Part shown: positions 23,561-36,300 of the stretch, piece after piece
Position numbering within the stretch: the stretch's first letter is position 1
Layout: each line of letters opens with the position of its first letter
Source: Adiantum capillus-veneris
Lineage: Eukaryota > Streptophyta > Polypodiopsida > Polypodiales > Pteridaceae
Assembly (NCBI GenBank): GCA_014529385.2
Contig: CM043950.1
Span: forward strand, 72,206,435-72,270,434
Length of the DNA: 64,000 nucleotides
Reading direction: 5' to 3'
Made by a program: the position numbers and the translations under genes
The notes under the pieces: generated by a model
Database searches by the model: none
The model's input: the letters and a program-made list of their open reading frames with translations, nothing else
Told to the model about the DNA's origin: nothing

Positions 23561-24049
23561 TCGTGCAACGATAAGATGCGAATGGACTGCATAAGATAAA
23601 ACATAAACACTACAGCCATATAGAAAATGCAACAAGCACAAAAATATATACAACTAAATCAATCTCAATCAGAGTCTGAAGCTACATGCTCTATGTAGGG
23701 TGCAAGTTGCACCCTAACACAGGGGGGTTGCACTACTCTCTATGCTATGGTGTGTTGTTTACCAAGTGTTGCACTTTGCTAAGCGCATGCCTCAACTGCT
23801 ATTGAATACTCTCCAACCTCCGTCCGAGCTCTGTCACGCTAGATTGAATATTGGCAAGTGCCAGCTCCTGGTTGTCTAGTGTGTGACGTGTGTGTTGTCC
23901 CATCTCCCAATTCAATAAATTTGCATATAATCGCGAGGTAAACTATGAGTGAGTACCCTCCTCCACCGCTAGCAGCTCACCAACAAGTACTGCAATAGCA
24001 AAGTCTGTCTCTAGGGGGAAAGAAGCACCACGAAGTTGCCACCTCAGTG

Positions 24050-25665
24050 CTCTATCTCTAGAACTCTCTATGAGGCTGTCCCACTGTCAAAAGAGATCTC
24101 CCCTGAACTCCTCTGCCTCTATAACCACTAGCCCAATTGTATCCGCTAACTCTACCATCTGTAGTGCCTCCTCCTCTGGTACCACATCCTCTAGTATCGC
24201 TGCCACGATTGCCTATCTGTCTGCCTCGTCTCCACTCACCCCAAGGGGGCAATGAGTGCCAAGGTCTATGGTCTTCCCTCGTGGTAGAAAAAGGTCATTG
24301 ATTCCCTAATGGAGGTACAAGGTGACCGGTATCTGTTGATGGCACGTCAGATAGTTTGAATGCACGCACATGCTATAGACAATGCAGTAGAGGTGGAAAT
24401 GGTGGCCACAGCCCAAAGTGTAGAAGCCACCATCATCAAATAGGCCAAGAAAAATGTAGCACTCTGTATGGTCTGCGAGTAAGGCTTGTATTCCCATCGA
24501 AAGCTCGACCTACCCAAACCCACATCAGGCATGTAAGGGTAGATTGGTATCGAGGGTTGAACTCTGTATGTGCTGGGGGAGCGGCTAAGGTAAGCGTGCA
24601 ATCATGTGAATTTCTTTGCTTGAAAGGAAGCAATGTGACGCTCAATGGTGGAGTCCCCCAAAGATTCTTTAGTGTCTCTAAGTGCCTACTCAAGCTCTCC
24701 AACCCTCTATTGCACTATGGCCACCTCTCGCGTAAGCTCATCTACACGGTTGCGGAGCTCTAGAGAGGGGTCAGCCTACAACAAAAACAAAAATAAAAAT
24801 TTAACTTTCCAGAACATATTTCGAAACTATACAAACCATAGATGAGTGAATATACCTGAGTAGTTGTAAAGGCAATATTGGATGCTAATTGGGTGGAAGG
24901 TTTTCTCATTGGAGGTGGCTCCTCCAGCTGTGTAGAGAAAGCGGCATGATTGTGAAAAAACTTAAATTTTACAATGATAAGAATAATGAGTGACATTCAT
25001 TACCAATGAAAAGGAAACATTGGAAAGGCTATGTATAACGTGAAGAAGTAGCGGCAGAAGTACGGTCTTGTCCGCGTTGTGGGCTATCAAGCGATGTAGT
25101 ACGTAATGACACCTAATATTAAAAAAATATATTACTTATCGCTATACCAATTATATATTTTTAGGTGAAGACTACAAAAATGTACCTGAGAAGTGCCTCT
25201 TGGCTGTGTAAACTGCTCGACAAGGTGTTGAGTGTGTCACCCACAAAACAGACCTCCCGTCCAAGCTGTGTGCTGAGGCCCTAGAATACGCTCCAAGGAA
25301 CCATCGGCTCTACTCAACGTCAGGGAGCTGGACGAACTGTGAAATCGGTCATCCGTGGGAGCCTCTATTGTTGCGCTAGTCTATCAAAACCATGACCCCC
25401 TCGTGGACGTTTGTCAAAGTAGTCGACGTCAAACCCGAGGACAAACTCTGTGTAGAGCTAGAAAGCAAAGTAGGTAGGCACCTCCAAGTGGTGAGGCAAG
25501 GCACCGTATTATATCACGTAACGTAGAAGGACATGCTATCTCATGCCAGGGTTTAGACAGTGTTCTATAAGAAAGGGTGCTTGTGCCACTAAGTCTCCTG
25601 GCCGTGGACAAAACTGCTGCAAAGTGAGTGAGCATATCGAAGGAAGGGCCTCCACTTGATGCCAT
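24050..25665 (-). pseudogene. Dead multi-exon gene of unknown family, reverse strand
   Basis: Three consecutive reverse-strand intervals have GT...AG ends, T-rich interiors and plant-like size: 25113-25185 (73 bp), 24928-25003 (76 bp) and 24776-24855 (80 bp). They separate an exon starting MASSGGPSFDMLTHFAAVLS at 25665, a 109-base exon, a 72-base exon (LEEPPPMRKPSTQLASNIAF...) and an exon beginning ADPSLELRNRVDELTREVAI. The last continues as a charged heptad-like stretch (RVGELE, ALRDTKESLGDS) suggesting a coiled coil. In-frame stops occur in at least three of the exons, so the gene is inactive. This stretch is richer in GC than its surroundings. I do not recognise the family; a DNA-transposon accessory ORF is one possibility, a host gene another. 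Confidence 0.45.
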
Positions 25666-26518
25666 GCCAACCTTGAGTTTGTGACTATCAAATTTTCCAA
25701 ATTTTAGAGTTTATGATCTCGACTACCAAAATATGGTTTTGATAGTTTTTCCTTGATCCTTTTTACCCATTATGATGGTTGTCGATGTTACCTAACCTAT
25801 TCCTAAGTACTTGAATGAATCATATGAACAAAAACCAACATTTTACAAAAACCAACAAATGTTGCAAAAGTGATTTTTTAAGGGAATATGGAACAACACT
25901 TTCAAAGCATCGCAACATATTTTGGATGAAACGTATTTGTATATCACCCACAACTCCCAATACCTCTCAAGAATATTGTCTTCTTCATTAATGGCAATAG
26001 GAGTGCATGCTTCTATACTTCTACAATCTTAAAGCTTCAATATGGGTTCAAGGGTCTTGATTTGTCTAATTTAAAAGTAGAAATTGTTTATGTGAAGAAA
26101 TGGTTAGCTTAAGATTAAAAAAATATCATATTATATCTATTTTGGAGTTTCCTTGAGCCATGGTAATGGTCAAGCTACTAGCGCTACTAGTTTTCATCAT
26201 GTTGAACCCAAAAGTTGTAATGCAATATTAATTTTGAATGCACATCCCATCTACAAACTTTGTACTCTCGTTTATTTATTCAAAAATGTATATTCAATAA
26301 TTGGGTCCATGAGCTTTCAGATTATAAATGTTTATAACTCTAATGTGATCTTTACCCCTGCATTTCCTCAAGTTTGAGTCAAAACCATTTTTTTCTAAAC
26401 CCTTTCTAAGTTATAAAGCCAAATTTTGTAAAAAGGACCTAAGTTTTTGAATAACACGAGGTTAACATATTGCTATTGTTGATGTTTGTGTCTTCGCTTT
26501 TAATACTACTTCCATTCA

Positions 26519-26570
<52 letters not shown>

Positions 26571-27085
26571 GTGTACAGAGTAGCAATGCAATGTCGAGAA
26601 TAGATACATGTTTGCAACTGGAAGATCTCCCCTTTCATGTAAATTTCTCATGATACTATGTAGCATTCAGTACATCCATCTACTTTTTCTTTTATCGTAA
26701 CACATGTTTAGCACATCTAAATAAATTTTTGAGTATCACAGAAATAGGGCATGCTTAGAGGGAGCTATAGAGTGCTTAGGATGCATGAGTGGACCTTCTT
26801 AAAATAGTTGTGGTGTGGCATATCATTGTAGCAATTTTGAGTGCAGTCAAAGTACTATAGCGATCACTAACAATCACTTCAGGCTTGAGAGAAAGTAGAG
26901 TGGATTTTGGTGTTTGACCCAGACTTGTGATGAGCAATCTAGATGAGTGAGATAGACTACATTTTTTGATTAGGTACCTCTTGCAGCCTTCATGCAAGCA
27001 CTAGGTGGGTCAAATGCATCCTGCAAATTGACATTTTATGTGTTTGTGGTTATCACTTTGCGACGTTGGGCAGCAGCCCATATTT
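25666..27085. other. Unassigned spacer, possibly ending in an old gypsy LTR
   Basis: No coding signal. The part before 27086 would be the LTR if the tRNA-Asp-type primer-binding site there is real, but no second LTR is present to fix its borders. Confidence 0.35.
26523..26568. repeat. (TC)n microsatellite
   Basis: Twenty-three TC units. Confidence 0.95.
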
Positions 27086-27103
27086 TGGCACCGTTGTTAG
27101 GGA
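27086..27103 (+). other. Candidate gypsy primer-binding site, tRNA-Asp type
   Basis: TGGCACCGTTGTTAGGGA differs by three transitions from TGGCGCCGTTGCCGGGGA, the complement of the 3' end of plant tRNA-Asp used by several Ty3/gypsy elements. No gag or LTR pair is recognised alongside, so the element itself is not defined. Confidence 0.4.
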
Positions 27104-27439
27104 CAAGACTAGAGAAAACCGAATGAGATCACAAGTGAAATCCATTTACTTCCTTTAATTTTATCTAGAGTAATTGTCTTTTTGATTTTGCATGGTTAGG
27201 GGGCAGCAACTCACGGATTGTGTAGGATAATAGGGAGTAAGGAGCCTTGCTAGGGACCTTGGTAGTTGTACAAGCTAACTCTAAATTTGAGGGGTTTAGG
27301 GTCACTACAAGTCTTATATTATAACTAAAAGTTCCATAATTTGAACCTTCTTGCTCAAATTTCAACTGGCTTTTTTCATTTTGAATAGGCTTTGGATAAA
27401 GCAAACATATCTTTTTCCAAGCCTTGGGGCAGAGATGAC

Positions 27440-27442
<3 letters not shown>

Positions 27443-27482
<40 letters not shown>
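27443..27482. repeat. (GA)n microsatellite
   Basis: Twenty GA units. Confidence 0.95.
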
Positions 27483-27487
<5 letters not shown>

Positions 27488-27943
27488 GGTTGGGGGACAA
27501 CGCTTGAAAAAAAACTAGATTTTTAATCTTATAAAGCCTCCAACTATGGAAGGAAGTAGGTTTCTTTATGTTTTTCTAATTAAAAAAAGTAGGAAACTTG
27601 TAGACATAGGTTAATTAAGTTTATCCAAAACATTTTCACTTCGAGAACCTACTACCCGAAACCTAGCCATAAGAAAACCTTACATGAGCAAGATTGAGAG
27701 ACTAATAGAAAGGCTCTTACACCTTTAGCTTCATGTGTGATAGTTCAAAAAGCAGCTCCAAGTTTCTTTCGGCTTGGAAAGGTTGTCCACAAGAAACAAT
27801 TAAGATTCATAAACTTCTTGAAAAATTTGAGTACACATTGCTGAAGAAAACCTTGTAAAAGTGGAAGTGATTGAAAAGAAGAAAACCTAATTGGATTAAT
27901 TCTAGAATTGGAAACTCTTATTACATAGTACATAGACTCCTCT

Positions 27944-27945
<2 letters not shown>

Positions 27946-28000
<55 letters not shown>
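27946..28000. repeat. (CT)n microsatellite
   Basis: About 27 CT units. Confidence 0.95.
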
Positions 28001-28003
<3 letters not shown>

Positions 28004-28962
28004 CCAGTCTGCACCATATAGTTCCTTGCTTCGATCTTGATGCAGCAACCGATGGTGGTGTACATAGGAGCCACTTTTTCTCTCAAAAAACTGACCTCGA
28101 GTACTGCACGGCTCAGAGATGGTCATGCAATCTTATGGCTATAACGTAAGTGTGGGCAATAAGTTGTGGCATGTGTTCTTTAGGCCACCCAATCCTAACA
28201 GAGAACGCCTAAAATTTGGGAATAGGGCCAAGATGAGGTGTTCCATGTACTTAGAAGCCCACTAAAAGTAGTTGGTGTCTTCATCCTTTGGTAAGTAATT
28301 TTGAAACTCCAATTTATACTTCACCAATGTATATGCATCCTATGCATCTGCATCATCGATTGAAAGGAAAATGCAATATAATGTTGTGGAGGTAAGATTG
28401 AAGAGTGCTCATAGTCATGACTTTTGACGCACACCACTTTGTCTCTGGCTCCTATCCATCGGTTGTCCTATGCTTAGAACTCATCCTAGATAGATGTAAA
28501 CCCCTTGGATTTGTGCATATTAGCACACAATGATTGTGTCATAAATACAATTGAGTGACCAAATTTATCGATGGGGGTTTAAGGCTGATATTCAATTTCC
28601 ACACCACAATAGTGAAAGGGTTACCTTATTTACCTGTTAGAATTTTCTTGCACACTTTTGCATTTCCCAATATTGATTGTGTCTCCTTTTTCAATGCAAA
28701 CACCATGTTGTAGCAGTCAGAGCATGGAGGTGGTGAACCCCCCAGCAGCCAACACCCTCTCAGCAGTCGGCTCCCTCATAGCAACCACAACCACCAAAGC
28801 AGGGTCCGTGTCAGGACAACAACAAGGCCGGACTAGACAAGGGCAAGGCCCGGCTAGGCGGTGTGGAAAGGGAGTCCAAATAGGTAAAAGGGATAGGGTC
28901 CATGCTATATAGTGGGTGGTTGGGAGGTGGACTCCTAGGTTCTAGTTCCCCTTGTCTTACAT

Positions 28963-28974
28963 TGGTATTAGAGC
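28963..28974 (+). other. Primer-binding site, initiator-tRNA-Met type
   Basis: TGGTATTAGAGC, identical to the site in family L copy 1 and one transition from canonical. It is followed by 'tcaggg' in both copies. Confidence 0.65.
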
Positions 28975-29046
28975 TCAGGGGGTGAGGGGAGTGATGGAGA
29001 AGAAAGTTTTGGCATGGAAAGGCATGGATTTGCATGCAAGGTATTT

Positions 29047-29048
<2 letters not shown>

Positions 29049-29107
<59 letters not shown>
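29049..29107. repeat. (TC)n microsatellite
   Basis: About 29 TC units, about 75 bases inside the family L primer-binding site. Confidence 0.95.
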
Positions 29108-29108
<1 letters not shown>

Positions 29109-29560
29109 GATTGACTTCAACTGAGGCATGGACTCCTTCTCTCCGGGTCTTCTTCCTCTCTCTCGCTCTCTCATTTTGAGAAGCAATACATGCATGCTCA
29201 TGAAAGCCATGGCATGCACGGTAGCTAAGCAGGAAGTCGAGGTCAACACCAAGTGTGTCCAGGGCCTCTTGAGGCGGGAGAGGGCGGTTAGCCGACCGGT
29301 ACCAAACTCTCCACAGTTAAGCTCACTAGGAGCACAAGGCGGAGTTGCTGCAAACTTGTCACTACGATGAGGGCTATGGAGCATCAGAACGGGCGAGATA
29401 CCTCGTCTTCCTCTCGGCGGCTCTGTTGTTTGTGCCATCGCCAAAGGAGGCTTGGGTTTCACCACACACAAGCCCTATGGCCTTTGGCCTTGGGCAATTA
29501 AAATTAAGCCAAGGGAGGGTGCCCACGGGCTAACCCCCCCTTTCACCTCTTTGTTCTCCA

Positions 29561-30289
29561 TGCACGACACCACACCAAGCCACCGTATGGGGGGTGAGCA
29601 AACGACAGAATAGTACGGATTTTCAACATGCAGATTTTTTTGTAAAACTCAAGAATTCACAACACTTATCAAAGGAAATAAACATGCAAGGCATGTAAAG
29701 TACATCGATCATGAAAGCGACCAGCTTGTCATAGAATTGGACAATTTGTCCAAATACCACTACATAAATTTGAGATGCAAGGGAGGTACGCATCTCAATA
29801 AGGTTTACAATTTTTATATTTGACTAAAGTTTTCAGGAAAAACATGCATGAATGGTTAACGGTCGCAAGGTTGCTACCAATTGGTACTATCATCCAATTG
29901 CATTCAAGAAAGTACAGGCCATGCCTGCAATTTGTACGGTACAGATGTTGGCATGATCGACTATTTTTTTTCATTTACGCTTTGTTTGTGCCATTAAGGT
30001 AAATGTTTATATGCCTTGGGTACGATATTTTCTCGACAAAGCCACAAATTAGTGGGAATCACTTTCAGTATACCACCGTCATAAGCTGCATGATGGTGCT
30101 TCCATCATGTTTTCACAATGGAACAAGGCTCCAACAAGGCAAAGTTACCTAGCAAGTAAGGACAGGGCAGGCATGGTCTCTGACTTGGGGGAAGCAAGGA
30201 TTCCAGAAGGAGGGCTCCATATCTACATATATGTCAAGGAAAATATCTACGTATATATCAAGGACAACGTAATCAAGCCAAGCAGGTAC
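29561..30289. other. Unassigned spacer
   Basis: Non-coding; no repeat partner was recognised. Borders family D copy 2 on its right. Confidence 0.35.
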
Positions 30290-33272
30290 ACAATACATAT
30301 TTTTCAAGTTTTTCTACTTTTCAGTACATGGGGCCAAGTCAAGAAGGTCGATTCTCAATAAATGCTCGACAAGGTCGACTTTCTTTTTTGCTCTGTAAAC
30401 TGGCAAGAATATCTATTCGCTATGAGCATAGAAGTATTTATGTGAAGCACGGCTTTCATAATTGCTCAATTTTGTATTGAGACTTTTCATGTTTGGCATA
30501 TGCTATGAGCATACCAACTTGGAAGGGATTTAACACTATGCTTGCATGATATTTCATTGCATACCAGATGGATGTGCATGCCACATGAGAGTGTATATGA
30601 TACACGTGATAACTCTCTCTTGCTCATTCGAATTGGCTCTGAGTCCGATTGGACCTTCACAAGTTAAAGAAATCTTAACCCTAAACTATGTTAAGATTTT
30701 CTTCATTTTTCATGCTTATGCATTTCCGTCGTAAAGGATTGTCAATTATGAAAAGCAAAGAACTTTGCCAGTTACACGTGAAGCAAGGCTTCTACCTCGT
30801 GCTAAGATATTGCCTCTTGACTAAACATCAAGGGAATTGGCACCCACGGTTTGGGCACTGGCAACCATTGGAATATCTCCTCGTAGCTCCCTACCAGTAT
30901 CGACGGTGCAAGGCACTTATGATTTTGGCTTTTATGTTTGAGCCATCACTGTATCCAAGGGCTTATAATTCTGCATGTAAGGCATGCTACCGAGGTGAAT
31001 TCAATTCTACCGCTTCATGCATTCCGCTTCCGCTATCACACTAGTAACTCTATCAAATACAAGAGGCAAGGCGCCACTGCTAAATCATTCTCATACAATC
31101 ACGACCCTTGCAAGGGGGGTAGGTCACGATGAATATGTGTTTTTGTTTTTGTTGCCTCTCTCGACGAGAGCATCATACAGAAGATTGTTGTATGCTTATT
31201 GGATAAGCTGCAAATCAGGCATAATATGCCTAAGAGCACACATTCTGGGCACACTCTCGAGAAATTTAAGGAAATTTACTCAACCCAGCATGCTCTTCTC
31301 CTCTCTCTTTTTCTTATTTCTCTCAAGAATAATGAAAACTTTCTAAGAAGCTTTTGCTACATGTTTTTTTTGGGAGTTAGCATGAGCCAAGGTGCTCTAA
31401 CTCTCAGCTAGAAATTGGCCAAGATGCCATTCACATTAGTTTTCATCGCTTTATCGATTGACCACTAATTGCCGTAAGAGCTACTAGACACACACAGGCT
31501 GGCTAAGAGCCATTGTCAGAATTTGGGTAGGACCCAACTATTGGCATTCCTTGGGTGATTGATCTTTTGATCAAATAGATCTGCCTAGTGGAGTACACAT
31601 CGAATACATTGACGTTCATGGACGAGCAAGAGTCTTGTCATTTTGGAGGATTAGGGTGTCATTTTTGCTGTATAATGTTTCTAGTGCGACGCTCAAGTTG
31701 AGTTTTTGATACTCTTGCACTTACATCAGCTAATATGTACCATGGAGTCTAGAGGCAACAAATAGTTGAGACAACATGGTTGTTGATACGAGCTAGGCAT
31801 CTCACTTGTGTGGATTTCTTGCTCTCTCTATAGCACTACAAGTGTCTATGGCATCACAGTTCTAGGGTATGACCCAGCGGGTGCTTACTAAATCACCCCA
31901 TACGCATTGAGGATCACAGTTTGATCTATTCCCGTTATACTTTCAAGGAAATAATTCCGCAATCTACCATGCGGTAGCGGAAAAATTCAACTTTTCAAGT
32001 TGATTTTCATCATTCAGTACACGGTTAACCAGGTTGGTTACCGTTACCTGCTAGTCGAGCAGTTTCTACAAAGGGTCTTACCAAAGGGTTTGACTATGTA
32101 GATTATAATTGAAGGGTTTGGATTGCAAAGGCAACACCCAGGGTTTCCAGTGCAATGTTGCTTGTTTTTTCACAGGTGGATGACGTGCTCCTCTGTATTT
32201 GAATACAGGTAAGTGAACATTCAGTTCAATATCCAAGTATGCTTATATAGATTTGGTGTTAATATAGTTTTTAATATGCATTGCTTGGGTTTTTCAAGCC
32301 ATTTAAATACGCTTGAATATTTCAGGGCCATGCCAAGGGCATGTCAAAACAAGCATTTTGGGCCGTAGTGTCCAATATACATTATGCTGTTATGAGTCCA
32401 CTCGTAGGATTCGATTTGGCACATGTTGTTACATGGGATACAACATGTTCTAGGGACTCAAGGAGTTTGGTTTAGCCAGTGTGGAGAAAAGCTATGAGGG
32501 TCCCTCTCACTCCCGTTGTAGAGTGTTGGAGTTACCTCCACACATAAGTACATCTGTACTTGAAGGATGTTCTTTTTTTTTAAAAAAACTTTACATGAAA
32601 CATATTCCACATGTGGAGAATATGAGCCTCTGGATTGACATTGGCGCTATTATTTCAATTATGTGTCACGACAAAGTCCCTAGGTGCTGATCAAATCTGT
32701 TTCCTAGACCATTTTCAGCACGATGTATGAGGAGCAATTTGAGTGGCCAGAAATTGTCGGATACTTAGAATGACTTGTTCAGCTACAAGTATTGCTAAAC
32801 AACATTACAGATGCTTGTTTATACATAAAGCAAGGCTATAAGTTGTTAATGAAAAAGTTTCATTTTCTGTACCTAGAAGTCAATGTTTCACCTTCTATTG
32901 TGATTCAGACGTTTCAGCAAGGCTTGCAAAAGATTGCAACTGAAAGTATTTAATTTATTTTTGAAACTATTTATATTCCTTTTAATGTGTACTACGCGCA
33001 TCACATTTGCCATAAGTATTGGCAAGGATTACCATGGATATATAGGTTCGAATCTATTTTTTGCTAAATGCATGCACACTAGGTGTTATGGGCCCTAGTG
33101 TTTAGCAAAGGCTGTTCTAGAACGGCATGCGTATTCATCAAGTTGTTGCTTATGCAGTATTTTGCACTCGATGTGCATTATCTCAATGAGTTTACTTTTT
33201 GGTCTACCAATCACCAATAGAGGTCATGGCTCGGTTTGGATGTTTGTGGATTTTTCTAGTTAACCACGATGG
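30290..33272 (+). repeat. Dispersed repeat family D, copy 2 (forward orientation)
   Basis: Forward partner of 137-3110. It aligns through 'gctcgacaaggtcgac' (about 30365), 'tgaagcaaggctt' (30780), 'gggtttggattgcaaaggc' (32115), 'cattccacatgtggagaat' (32603) and 'atgggccctagtgtttagc' (33090). Similarity stops near 33272, where Copia-A gag sequence begins, so the distal 100-plus bases present in copy 1 are missing here. Frames inside are short and not shared between copies, so it is probably non-coding. Confidence 0.75.
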
Positions 33273-33318
33273 TTATTCATCCAATTGTTGATTCCTCAGC
33301 AATGTCATAGATAAACAT

Positions 33319-36300
33319 ATGGAACGGGCTTTTTATGCTGGAAGGCGTCCATTTCAACGAGGAAACCGCAGAGGTGGCTGTCGCGGTAATATTTTCTCTC
33401 GTCTCAAATTTCCTAATAAGCAATGTTCTTACTGCAACAGAAATGGCCATACTGAAGATGATTTTTGGGCACGTCAATATGATGAAGAACACAATATTAC
33501 CACAAAACAACCACGTTTATCTAGAGACTCTTCTTCTTCTTCTTGTGAATATTGTGGACAATCTGATCATCCCACACATATGTGCTATAAGCGTCGATTC
33601 GACACAGATCGAAATAGAGCATATGCTACTGAACATCGAAACAACATTGTACCAGAAACAAGATGTGTCCTATGTTCAGTTGCTCCAGATAGAATACTTC
33701 ATGTACGCGATGGATCACTTTTTATTGTCGATTCTGGTGCTACAGGAAATATGACATATCAGTCTAAGTGGCTCCATAACTATCATCCACTTCCAGTTCA
33801 ACGTGTTGTGTATCTTGCTGATGATACTACTTGTCAAGTAAAGGGTATTGGAGACTTATATCTTGGTACCTTATCTTCTTCCACTTGAATTTTGCAAGGA
33901 GTATTACATGTACCAGATCTTCAACGTAATCTTCTTTCAGTTGCTAGACTTGTTGATCTTGGTCTGTTTGTTGGATTTGATCATACCAAATGCCGAATTG
34001 AGAAAGATGGACAGACTATAGCCACTGCTCCTCGAAATGGTAATTTGTTTGAACTCTCTCTCAACGATGCTGTAGCAAATGTTGTCATTGCTCTAGGTGA
34101 TCATGATTGCAAAGTATGGCATCACCGTTTTGTTCATGCTGATTTCTCAAAACTCCTTGATCTTCAACATCGTGATCTTGTTCATGGCATGGATCTTAAG
34201 GCCCATCCCCATATGGGAATTTGTGAATTTTGTGCTCTTGGGAAACACAATCGCAAACCCTTTCCTCTTTCAAATACAACTCATTCTCATGACATATTGG
34301 ATCTTGTTCATACTGATATATGTGGACCTCTACCTTCTTCGAGATCACAATATCGCTACTCCATTACTTTCATTGATGATTTCTCAATGTATACGATTGT
34401 ATTTCTACTTAGACAAAAATATGAAGCCTTATCTATTTTCAAACAATTCCACAAGGTTGCAGAACTTCAAACTGGTCGTCACCTTAAGAAGCTTCGTAGT
34501 GACAATGGAGGCGAATATGTTTCTCGAGAGTTTGTGAGTTACGGTGCTGACAATGGAATTCCTCATGAACACACTATTCCATATTTGCCTCAACAGAACG
34601 GTGTTGCTGAACGAAAGAATCGCACTATTTTCAATGCTGTAAGATGTATGTTGATTCATTCTGGCTTATCTCGTGTTTTTTGGGCTAAAGCTACTTTGAC
34701 AGCAGTATTTATTGAGAATCATCTTCCTACTACTGCACCCTCTGGTAAGATACCCATCACAGCATGGACAGGTGACATTCCTTCTTTATCTCATTTTCGA
34801 ACCTTTGGATGTATTGCTTATATTCATGTTCCCAAAGAAACACGAACAAAGCTTGATGCTCCTGGTCTTAAAGTTATTTTTATTGGATATTCTGACACTT
34901 CCAAAGGCTACAAATTCTATGACCCTTCCTCCAAGAAAGTAATTGTGAATCGTGATGCTACTTTTAACGAACAGCTTATGGGAGGCTCATGGTCGATGGA
35001 TGATACTGATGATAATAAATCATTGCTTTAGGCTTTTCCATTTCTTTCAGAAGATGAAACTCTTCCTATAGAGCAACTTTTCTCTTCACAACCATCCATT
35101 CCGAATGTTGCCAATGATGATATTGATATTTTTGTTGATCTGCCTATTGATTTTGAACATGGCTCATGTCATGTTTATGATGACGATATTGCTGATAATG
35201 CTTTTTCTACTTCTGAAGATCCCATTACTTATGATGAAGCTATCTCTTCACCACAAAAGGATCAATGGCAAGAGTCTATGGAAGTAGAGTACGATTCTCT
35301 TATCTCTAAAGGTACATGGATACTAACTGAATTACCTCCTGGTCGTACAACTATTAAATGTAAGTGGGTGTATAAGACAAAAGTAAAAGCAGATGGATCT
35401 TTTGACAAGTTCAAGCCGCGTTTAGTTGCAAAAGGTTACTCCCAAGTAGCTGGTGTTGATTATCAAGAGACTTTTTCACCAGTTGTTCGCATTACAAGTG
35501 TTCGAGTTTTATTGGCATTTGCTGTTCAATTTGATTTAGAAGCTCATCGAATGGATATGCGAACTGCTTTTCTTAATGGTGACTTGGAAGAGAACATTTA
35601 TATGGAACAACCAAAAGGGTTTGTTATTCCAGGTAAAGAAGACCTTGTTGCTCAACTCCATAAGGCACTATATAGTCTCAAACAAGCTTCGCGAGCCTTG
35701 TATACAAAATTTGATCTTTTTCTCACCTCTAAAGGATTCATCTCTTGCTCGTCAGACCCCAACTTATACATAAAACGCCAAGGTAGCAGCTTTGTGATTC
35801 TTGCTCTTTATGTGGATGATACCATCCTTGTTTCCAATGATTTGGGATTTCTTCAGCAAGTGAAAAAGTTATTGTCTTCTCCATTTGATATGGTGGATCT
35901 TCGAGAGATTCACTCATGTCTTGGCATTTAAATCCAACAGAACCGTACAAAAGGTATTTTATTCCTTTGAAAGTCAAAGTTTATTGCAGATATTATTCAA
36001 AAATTTGGTATGGAATCTGCACATTCAGCCAACACACCTTGTCCTGCGAGCTCTACGAAGAACACTTCTGACAATGGCGGTCAACTTGTCACAAATCAAC
36101 CTTATGCTAACTTGATTGGATGTCTTCAGTTTGTCGGCATGAACACTCGTCCTGATATTCTGTTTGCTGCTAATTATCTTGGACAACATCTTGCATGTCC
36201 TTCTCTTAAGCATTGGTCTGCTGCAAAGCGTGTGTTGAAATACTTGAAAGGCACTACAGATTTTGGTTTAGTCTATCAACGAAAACTCACATCAGATTCT

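Larger units (their letters stand above)
27104..28739. other. Unassigned spacer
   Basis: Holds two long (GA)n/(CT)n tracts (27443-27482, 27946-28000) and otherwise non-coding sequence. No domain is seen. Confidence 0.4.
28740..29560 (+). mobile_element. LTR retrotransposon fragment, family L copy 2
   Basis: A TATA-like 'gctatatagtggg' and 'ggttgggaggtgga' lead to a primer-binding site at 28963-28974, a (TC)n tract, and an 'aagggagggtgcccacgg' block near 29510. This mirrors family L copy 1 at 8990-9850 in the opposite orientation. No gag or pol domain is legible. Confidence 0.55.

Noticed and set aside
31834-31842. CACTACAAG word inside repeat D copy 2, resembling a CACTA terminus
   Set aside because: No sub-terminal repeats follow, no matching inverted end is found, and repeat D similarity runs through it.
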